Origin: CAYPNF01 sp964411985
GTDB lineage: Bacteria; Verrucomicrobiota; Verrucomicrobiia; Limisphaerales; J093
Reading direction: 5' to 3'
Assembly: GCA_964411985.1 (NCBI GenBank)
Contig: CAYPNF010000067.1
Span: 1 to 39,450 of the forward strand
Length of the DNA: 39,450 bases
The notes below the pieces were generated by a model, which saw only the letters and a program-made list of their open reading frames with translations, was not told the DNA's origin and made no database searches. A program made the translations under genes and the position numbers. Below, piece after piece: positions 26,324 to 32,162 of this stretch (positions within the stretch are counted from its first letter, which is position 1; the number at the start of each line of letters is the position of its first letter).

Positions 26324-27481
26324 CTAGCGGCCGTAATTGCCGGCTAACTGGATCTGGTCGTTTTGAAAGTTCTCAATGCTCTTGCGCTTCACATGGAATC
26401 GCGGCGCGTGCTGGAGAATCGAGTCCCGCGAGTAGAAAGGGCTGGCTTGGGTCAAGGGCAGTCGGACCTTCTCGCCCGATTGACCTGACTGGTAGATGGC
26501 CGTGATCAGCTCCAGAGTCTTTCGACCCTCGTTGCCATCCACCAGCAGCGGTTCTGTTCCGGCGATGGCTCCCAGAAAATTGCCGATTTGGCCATCGTGA
26601 CCTTCCAAGGGAACCTCCGGCAGGGTGCGATAGAGTTCCTCGAGTTCCGCCAGCAATGCCGGGTCCTCTTCCGGAAAGCCGTTCTCTTTTTGGCGCGAGG
26701 CGTTGACCTGCCAGGGCACGGCGACTTTGGCGCCTGTTCCCTGGAACGTCAGCTTCTGCTCCTCCCCATGATGAATGAGGGAAGCGGTGATTTGGCCTAC
26801 TGCCCCATCCGGATAGCGCAGGACCGCGGTGGAATAGTCTTCCACCTCGGAGTTGTCGTGGTTCAAGTTCAGGATCACCGCTTGGAGTTCGGAAGGCATC
26901 CCCATCATCCATTGAAAGAGATCAATGTGATGCACAGCATGATTCATGGTGCAGCCGCCCCCTTCCTTTTCCCAAGTGCCGCGCCACCACAGATCATAGT
27001 AGCTTGCGCCGCGCCACCAGAAGGAGTCCACCTGGCCATGCAAAATCCTGCCGAGTTTGCCCGACTCGAGGATCCGCTTCAGCTTCATCATCGGGGTCTT
27101 GAAACGGTTCTGCGCGACGATCGACAGGAGCCTGTCGCTCTCTGAGGCGGCGGCCAGCATCGCGTCGCACTCCTGCAGACAGGTCGCCATCGGCTTCTCC
27201 ACCAGCACGTGTTTGCCCGCCTTGAGTAGATGGACCGCAACCTCTGCATGGGCAAAAGGAGGGAGGCAGATCGAAGCAGCGTCAAATTCTTCCTTTTCCA
27301 CCGCCTCCCGGTAGTCGTGATAGATGTTGGCCGTGAATCCGAGCTTAGCGGCCTTCTCCCGCGCCTTGTCGGGATAGAGGTCCACCAGCGCCACGACCTC
27401 GCATCGGTCTTTCTGGCGCAGATAGGCCTGGATATGCGTTTCGGCAATGGCTCCGATGCCGAGGATGGCGACCTTGATCAT
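26324..27481 (-). CDS. Gfo/Idh/MocA-family oxidoreductase
   Basis: A 385-aa cytoplasmic protein starting MIKVAILGIGAIAETHIQAY, a standard dinucleotide-binding motif, with the catalytic-site motif VLVEKPMATC and the downstream GGCTMNHAVHHIDLFQWMMG segment bearing His and Asp. The start at 27481 is fixed by a 4-bp ATGA overlap with the stop of the upstream URO-D-family gene, showing tight coupling; the open frame reaching 27607 has no support. It probably acts as an NAD(P)-dependent sugar or sugar-acid dehydrogenase. Its substrate is unknown, but the GH28-like protein in the same operon suggests oligosaccharide breakdown products. Confidence 0.92.
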   Translation of the reverse strand: MIKVAILGIGAIAETHIQAYLRQKDRCEVVALVDLYPDKAREKAAKLGFTANIYHDYREAVEKEEFDAASICLPPFAHAEVAVHLLKAGKHVLVEKPMATCLQECDAMLAAASESDRLLSIVAQNRFKTPMMKLKRILESGKLGRILHGQVDSFWWRGASYYDLWWRGTWEKEGGGCTMNHAVHHIDLFQWMMGMPSELQAVILNLNHDNSEVEDYSTAVLRYPDGAVGQITASLIHHGEEQKLTFQGTGAKVAVPWQVNASRQKENGFPEEDPALLAELEELYRTLPEVPLEGHDGQIGNFLGAIAGTEPLLVDGNEGRKTLELITAIYQSGQSGEKVRLPLTQASPFYSRDSILQHAPRFHVKRKSIENFQNDQIQLAGNYGR

Positions 27482-28521
27482 GATGGCTGAGGGGATAAGG
27501 ACCCAGTTTGCAGCAGCGCCCGCAGGTTGGCTTCGGGAGTTCCAGGCGAGACCCCGCCACCCGCGGAGAGAAGGAGGCGTCCCGGGACCGAGTCCGACGC
27601 AAGACAATCATGGGCGGATCGTCTCACTTCCTCCGGGGTGCCCTTGGCCAATACTTCCAGCGGAGGCACGTTTCCCATCAGGCAGATTTCGGGGCCAACC
27701 AATTTACGCACTTTTTCCAGGGGTTGGAGGTGCGTGAAGTTGAAAATATCCACACCCAGGCTGCGCAGATCCGGGTAGGGAACCGGATTATCGGTGTCGT
27801 TGTGGAAGATCCGGAGGGCGCCCGGGAAAGCGTCAAAGACTTGTTTGAGGTAAGGGTGGGCAAAGGTCTGGTAGTCCTTTGGGGAGAGAAAGCCCGCCAT
27901 GTCATCCAGCACGAGAATTCCTTCCGCATCCACGATTGCCTCGGCTTGGGCCTCAAGCCAGGTTCTTACGAGGGTGGTCGTGGTGGTCAACAACCGATGG
28001 GTTGCGGTGGGGTTCAGCTTGAGCCCCAGTAGGAAGTTCGTGACCCCAAGTAGGTGCGACGCCACGGTGAGTGGGCCTCGCGCTGCCACGATCTTGAGCA
28101 CGTGACCCGCGTCCAAAATCTGCGGCCGAAGGTTGCGATATTGGTTCAGGATGAGAGGCATGAAACCGTCCATCCGCGGATCTGGCACGAGAAGTCCCTC
28201 GGTGGCTTCGACGTCCTCGAACATGGCATGGGCCACCGGAGGACGGTCGGGATAGAAGCTGATCCTACAGCCGAATCCGCTCGGCTCGGCGGTCATGCCG
28301 GTCTCCACCCAGAAGCCCGGGACGAAAATGGCTTCCGGAAATTGTCGTTCGACTTCGAGATTGGCACGCAGCCATACCTGTGGGTCGGTCAAGTAGTCGA
28401 GGGTGGAAATCTTGAGGTAACCAGGAATCCAAGGGCTGTCGACAATCAGTGCGACTGGCGTTCCCTGCAAAGTTCCGCCTCGCGCACACTGCTTCAAGAT
28501 GTTCCACTTGGCCAGGTTCAT
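27478..28521 (-). CDS. Uroporphyrinogen decarboxylase-family protein
   Basis: A 347-aa TIM-barrel protein of the URO-D superfamily, which includes HemE and the methyltransferases MtaA and CmuA. Segments that fit are the N-terminal WNILKQCARGGTLQGTPVAL, the mid LVPDPRMDGFMPLIL, the FHNDTDNPVPYPDLRSLGVD strand and the C-terminal ICLMGNVPPLEVLAKGTPEEV and LLLSAGGGVSPGTPEANL stretches. It is not HemE itself: the conserved HemE start (PxWxMRQAGRxLPEY) is absent. Such paralogues are often found in catabolic clusters of Verrucomicrobia and Planctomycetes, with unproven roles. It heads an operon with two Gfo/Idh/MocA oxidoreductases and a GH28-like protein. Activity is uncertain. Confidence 0.85.
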   Translation of the reverse strand: MNLAKWNILKQCARGGTLQGTPVALIVDSPWIPGYLKISTLDYLTDPQVWLRANLEVERQFPEAIFVPGFWVETGMTAEPSGFGCRISFYPDRPPVAHAMFEDVEATEGLLVPDPRMDGFMPLILNQYRNLRPQILDAGHVLKIVAARGPLTVASHLLGVTNFLLGLKLNPTATHRLLTTTTTLVRTWLEAQAEAIVDAEGILVLDDMAGFLSPKDYQTFAHPYLKQVFDAFPGALRIFHNDTDNPVPYPDLRSLGVDIFNFTHLQPLEKVRKLVGPEICLMGNVPPLEVLAKGTPEEVRRSAHDCLASDSVPGRLLLSAGGGVSPGTPEANLRALLQTGSLSPQPS

Positions 28522-28568
28522 CAGACGAATGGTTTCGGATTCGATGCTACCGATTCAGGATTGCACGG

Positions 28569-28606
28569 TGCCTGTCTGGGTCAAGCCTTTTGAGCCCAGA
28601 CCGGCA
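28569..28606. other. Strong stem-loop between uup and the URO-D-family gene
   Basis: Bases 28569-28584 and 28590-28606 pair over nearly their whole length (TGCC, GTCTGGG and TCAA against TTGA, CCCAGAC and GGCA, with one mismatch and one bulge). It lies just past the uup stop and before the URO-D-family start. No T-run follows, so it may be a Rho-dependent pause, an RNA-processing site or a repeat rather than a classical terminator. Confidence 0.5.
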
Positions 28607-28618
28607 CTCCGAGGCGCC

Positions 28619-30499
28619 TCACTGGCTGGCTTTCAGGCGCTCCAACTCCTCCCAACGTTGATAGAGTTGAGCGACCCGCGCCTTTTCCGCCTCCAGCTCC
28701 GCGCTCAGCTCCCCTGCGCGGTTTCCATGCTTGCGGTGGAAATCCGGCTCGAGGTAAAGGGCTTCTATCCTGGCGCAGTTGGCCTCAGCGGCTTGGATCG
28801 CCGGCTCGATTCCTTCCAGCTCGCGCGCCTCTTTGAAATTGAGGCGTCGAGGGCGAGCTGCGGCTGGTTTCTTGAGAGTTTCGGCTTGCAGAGGCTTTGG
28901 GGGGACCGGCGGTGCCGAGGCAGCGAGCCTGGCCTCGCGCTTTTCCACGTAATAGTCGTAGTTGCCAACGCTATAGCTGACCTGTCCCTCGCCTTCGAAG
29001 GCCAGGATCCCGGTGCAGACTCGGTTCAGAAAGTATCGATCGTGGCTTACGACGACGACAATGCCGGGAAAGGCAATCAACGCCTCCTCCACTACGCGCA
29101 GGGTGGGCAGGTCCAGATCGTTGGTGGGTTCGTCCAGCACCAGAAAGTTGCCGCCCCGCTTGAGAATCCGGGCTAGCAGCAGGCGGCTCCGTTCGCCGCC
29201 GCTCAGGTACTTGACCTGCGTGGTGATGCGGTCGTCGGTGAAAAGGAACCGCTTCAGATAGGCCCGGAGGGAGAGACGATGTTCTCCGAAAATCACGAAC
29301 TCGGTGCCGTCAGCGATTTCTTCCAAAACGGTTCGCTCCTCGTTCAACTGAAGCCGCCCCTGGTCTACGTAGTTGAACCGAACCAACTGTCCCACTTGCC
29401 GGGTGCCCACCGTGGGTGCAAGGTCACCTAGGAGGATCTTCAGCAGGGTGGTTTTGCCCAAACCATTGCGGCCGGTAATCCCCAGGCGGTGCCCGGGCGC
29501 AAACTCCAGGTTCAAAGCGGAAAACAACCAGCGCCCACCTAGTTCCATCCCTACCTCCGTCAGTTCCACGCCCCGATTCCCAAGCGGAGGAGGGGTGGGG
29601 ATGACGAGGTCGATATCGCGGTCCAGTTCCGGAGGAGTCTCACCAGCGACCTCAAAGTAGCGGTCGAGTCGGCTTTTGGCCTTCGTGGTCTGGGCCTTGG
29701 GGCCGCGTCGGACCCAATCGAGTTCCCGGCGCAGGAACATCTGACGCTTATGCTCCACCACCTCGGACGCCTGCTCGCGCTCGGCCTTGGCCACCAGGTA
29801 CTCGGTATAGTTTCCGGTGTAAGTGTAGGTCTTTCCGTTGGCAATCTCCACCATTCGATCGGTGATGCGGTCGAGGAAATAGCGGTCGTGAGTGACCATG
29901 AGGAATGCCCCGGGGTAGGCTTCCAGGTAATCGCCCAGCCATGTGATCGATTCCGTGTCGAGATGGTTGGTGGGCTCATCCAGGATCAATAGATCCGGTT
30001 GGGCGATGATGGCGCGGCAGAGGGCTACGCGCCGTTGTTCGCCACCCGAGAGGGTATCGATCGACCGATCAGCGGCTGGGCAGTTCAGTCGAGCCATGGC
30101 CGTGGTAATCCGGCGATCCAGGTTCCAGCCGTCCTGCGCTTGAATGCGATGTTCCAAGTCGTCGTGACGCTTGGACCCCGGCGGCAAGGATTCGAACTCG
30201 GAGATGACATCCAGGATGTGCTGAGCCCCGGCCCGGATGTTCTCCTCTACCGACAGGGCTGGATCCAGCGCCGAAGCCTGCGGCAAGTACCCGGTGACCA
30301 AATCCCGCTTCCGGGTGATTTCGCCTCCGTCAGGCGCCTGGAGGCCCATGAGGATTCGCAAGAACGTTGATTTCCCGCACCCATTGCGTCCCACCATCCC
30401 CAACCGGTCTCGTTCGCCAATGGTGAGCGTCGCGCGATCCAGGATCACGCGGTCGTTATATCGGACCTCGAGGTCCGTGGCAGTGAGAATGGTGGACAT
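28619..30499 (-). CDS. uup: ABC-F family ATPase, Uup type
   Basis: A 626-aa soluble protein with two ABC domains and no membrane segment. First domain: Walker A GRNGCGKSTFLRIL, signature LSGGEQRRVALCRAI, Walker B LLILDEPTNHLD and VTHDRYFLDRI. Second domain: GRNGLGKTTLLKIL, LSGGERSRLLLARIL, FLVLDEPTNDLD and VSHDRYFLNRV. Between them is the ABC-F linker. The C-terminal 90 residues are a charged coiled coil, the feature that separates Uup from other ABC-F proteins. ABC-F proteins act on the ribosome; E. coli Uup also affects transposon excision and replication-related structures. The ATG at 30499 starts the protein directly at the first domain; an upstream in-frame ATG at 30562 adds 21 residues without support. 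Confidence 0.9.
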   Translation of the reverse strand: MSTILTATDLEVRYNDRVILDRATLTIGERDRLGMVGRNGCGKSTFLRILMGLQAPDGGEITRKRDLVTGYLPQASALDPALSVEENIRAGAQHILDVISEFESLPPGSKRHDDLEHRIQAQDGWNLDRRITTAMARLNCPAADRSIDTLSGGEQRRVALCRAIIAQPDLLILDEPTNHLDTESITWLGDYLEAYPGAFLMVTHDRYFLDRITDRMVEIANGKTYTYTGNYTEYLVAKAEREQASEVVEHKRQMFLRRELDWVRRGPKAQTTKAKSRLDRYFEVAGETPPELDRDIDLVIPTPPPLGNRGVELTEVGMELGGRWLFSALNLEFAPGHRLGITGRNGLGKTTLLKILLGDLAPTVGTRQVGQLVRFNYVDQGRLQLNEERTVLEEIADGTEFVIFGEHRLSLRAYLKRFLFTDDRITTQVKYLSGGERSRLLLARILKRGGNFLVLDEPTNDLDLPTLRVVEEALIAFPGIVVVVSHDRYFLNRVCTGILAFEGEGQVSYSVGNYDYYVEKREARLAASAPPVPPKPLQAETLKKPAAARPRRLNFKEARELEGIEPAIQAAEANCARIEALYLEPDFHRKHGNRAGELSAELEAEKARVAQLYQRWEELERLKASQ

Positions 30500-30604
30500 G
30501 GATGACGGTGCAACCGAAGCCGTTCTTCGCGCGAAATGTAGGGCAAACTCCCCGGAAGACAAGCGGGATCGAGGGATGGGTCGTTCCCGGGGGTGGCGGT
30601 CAGG

Positions 30605-31009
30605 TCATTTGGCGTTGCTCTTGGCGCGGGTTGGCGCGGGCTTTCTTTCGTCCATCAGATGTCGGATTGCCAGGATAGGGTGGCGCAGCAGCATTCGCGG
30701 GCCGGCAAACCGCATCACCTGCCGTACCCGATCTCGATAAGTTGCACGGTAGCAGTGGACCGGGCAATGGATGCAGGCGGGTTTCGCCTCCCCAAAGGGG
30801 CACTTGCTCAGTCGTTGCGTTGCGTATTGAAGCAGGTCCTGGCACTCCGGGCAGGGCAGCGCTGTCCCAGAGTGATGGGCACGACAATAGATGCCAATCA
30901 TCGCTTCGATCGTTCGTTGCTCTCGTCGAAGCCGGGGTGGCCAAGCGAACGTCTCCGGCGCTGGGTTGGCGCTTTGGCACTGTTCTTGGTCTATTTGGCT
31001 CTTATCCAT
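30605..31009 (-). CDS. ygbA: YgbA-type 'nitrous oxide-stimulated promoter' family protein
   Basis: A 134-aa protein with the whole family signature: REQRTIEAMIGIYCRAHH, CPECQDLLQYATQRLSKCPF, KPACIHCPVHCY and VMRFAGPRMLLRHPILAIRH. The conserved His and six to seven Cys suggest metal or Fe-S binding. The family is named after a promoter in Pseudomonas that responds to nitrous oxide; E. coli ygbA is linked to nitrosative stress. Its biochemical role is unknown. The N terminus has about 25 extra residues before the core. A perfect TTGACC/GGTCAA palindrome 46-59 bp upstream is placed like an NnrR/Dnr or FNR-family site, which fits nitrogen-oxide control. Uup lies downstream on the same strand, 105 bp away. 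Confidence 0.87.
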   Translation of the reverse strand: MDKSQIDQEQCQSANPAPETFAWPPRLRREQRTIEAMIGIYCRAHHSGTALPCPECQDLLQYATQRLSKCPFGEAKPACIHCPVHCYRATYRDRVRQVMRFAGPRMLLRHPILAIRHLMDERKPAPTRAKSNAK

Positions 31010-31054
31010 GCCTGATTCATATTCTTACCCTAGGCCGGATCCTCTTCGAGTGCT

Positions 31055-31068
31055 TTGACCTCGGTCAA
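31055..31068 (-). promoter_or_regulatory. NnrR/Dnr (CRP/FNR-family)-like operator upstream of ygbA
   Basis: TTGACCTCGGTCAA is a TTGAC-N4-GTCAA box with perfect 6-bp arms, the consensus form bound by nitric-oxide-responsive CRP/FNR regulators. Its centre is 52 bp before the ygbA ATG. A weak -10 (TAGGGT, minus strand 31033-31028) lies about 31 bp from the centre, as expected for activation from -41.5. Binding is inferred. Confidence 0.5.
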
Positions 31069-31210
31069 GCATGGTTCCGGTTCTGAGCAGGAAGTTTGGG
31101 AATCGGCCAGGTGGTTCACTTCGGGTGGGTGGGGGAAAAGCGGCAGCTGAGGTGAGGGCGCGCGCAGTCCAGAACCTGTCGGACTTCCAGAGACCTTTCC
31201 TGTTGCCCCA

Positions 31211-31227
31211 GCTTTTGGAGTGCGGTG
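31211..31227 (+). repeat. Dispersed repeat, arm copy 1
   Basis: GCTTTTGGAGTGCGGTG, identical to the first 17 bases of the copy at 31304 and, in reverse, to 35254-35270. After base 31227 it departs from the other copies and runs into the nested palindromic element at 31231-31290. Confidence 0.75.
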
Positions 31228-31230
31228 GAA

Positions 31231-31290
31231 GGTAGGGACATCGCGCTGCGATGTCCGGGGGTGCGGACGGCCCGGCGGTCCGTCCCTACC
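31231..31290. repeat. Nested 60-bp palindromic (REP/MITE-like) element
   Basis: The outer ends GGTAGGGA (31231-31238) and TCCCTACC (31283-31290) are inverted repeats. Inside are two further hairpins: GACATCGC/GCGATGTC and GGACGG.../...CCGTCC. The element sits between two direct copies of the 17-bp repeat, which suggests insertion beside a pre-existing element. There is no coding capacity. Confidence 0.65.
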
Positions 31291-31303
31291 AAGACCTGGC
31301 GAA

Positions 31304-31345
31304 GCTTTTGGAGTGCGGTGAGGAACGAAGTGATGTACCGCTTTT
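31304..31345 (+). repeat. Dispersed 42-bp repeat, copy 2
   Basis: It starts with GCTTTTGGAGTGCGGTG and ends with GTACCGCTTTT. The reverse complement of 35229-35270 matches it at 38 of 42 positions, so the two are copies of one interspersed element 3.9 kb apart. Confidence 0.75.
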
Positions 31346-31506
31346 GGATCCCTGCAGAAGGGCTGTATGGTTTGGAAGGAGGGGACGCTGCCCTCCGCCC
31401 TGTCGGCGTAATCAACACGACAAGCTACAGATAATGAAGTTTTCTGGCTTGTCCAAGATCTGTGAACTTCGTACCCTTAACCGAAAGCCGGACCTGGGAA
31501 GAACCT

Positions 31507-32049
31507 ATGACCAACCTTCCATCGCCAGACACTGCTACGGAGCAGATCCGATGCGCCAAGTGTGGTTTTCTCAACCATACCAAGGCGGACAACTGCCGTT
31601 CCTGTGGTCGCCATCTCTGGATCAATTGCCACCTGTGTGGGGAGGTGAACGCGCGCGTAAACCAGGCCTGTGATGCCTGCCGTGGCCAGCTGCATATTCC
31701 CCGTCTGTCGCCACCTCCGGCCCATAAGCTCTGTTGGCCCTGGTGCTGGTATTACGATCGGGATCGGAAATGGCTCCTGCCTTTGCTCGGACTTTGCTTC
31801 CTGGCGGCGGTCGTCCTGGGCTCCGGGTTGGCGATTTCCGGAGTGAACTTCCTCGACAATTTTGACAAGGTGGAGCGCTACCTCTTTGCCGATGTCTTCG
31901 AAACCTATCCAGCACTCATGCCCAGGCGTATCCTGTGGCCGCTCCACGCGATTACGCTAGGGTTGTTCTTCCTACCCCCGGTTGGCCTTCTTGCCTTGGT
32001 TTCCTGGCTGGGCAGACCTAAACCTGAACCGGGCGAAGCCCGGGAGTAA
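31507..32049 (+). CDS. Double zinc-ribbon membrane protein
   Basis: A 180-aa protein. The ATG at 31507 has GGGAAG about 6 bases upstream; longer open frames to the left lack this. The N-terminal cytoplasmic part has two zinc ribbons (CAKCGFLNHTKADNCRSCGR and CHLCGEVNARVNQACDACRG). Two transmembrane helices follow (LLPLLGLCFLAAVVLGSGLA and ITLGLFFLPPVGLLALVSWL) with a loop of about 40 residues. The zinc ribbons probably mediate protein or nucleic-acid contacts at the inner membrane. I do not recognise a named family. It is 113 bp before the DUF2961 gene on the same strand, but no functional link is evident. Confidence 0.8.
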   Translation: MTNLPSPDTATEQIRCAKCGFLNHTKADNCRSCGRHLWINCHLCGEVNARVNQACDACRGQLHIPRLSPPPAHKLCWPWCWYYDRDRKWLLPLLGLCFLAAVVLGSGLAISGVNFLDNFDKVERYLFADVFETYPALMPRRILWPLHAITLGLFFLPPVGLLALVSWLGRPKPEPGEARE

Positions 32050-32162
32050 CTGGGCTATTGGCCTGCTGCGAATTGGCGACTCTTGGATGTTGATCGCGAG
32101 TTCCCCTCGCCGAGGCTTCGCCTCCTCCGACTTGCACCTTGTGTTCTTGGGGTTGGCTCGGT

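Larger units (their letters stand above)
31010..31506. other. Intergenic region rich in palindromic repeats
   Basis: About 500 bp between the divergent genes ygbA and the zinc-ribbon membrane protein. It holds the ygbA operator, two copies of a GCTTTTGGAGTGCGGTG repeat, a nested 60-bp palindromic element and a small hairpin at 31377-31395 (GGAGGG/CCCTCC). I see no credible coding region; the open frames here show no recognisable domains. Confidence 0.6.

Noticed and set aside
27478..28521. Assignment as HemE (uroporphyrinogen decarboxylase)
   Set aside because: HemE N-terminal signature is absent and the gene sits in a sugar-type operon.
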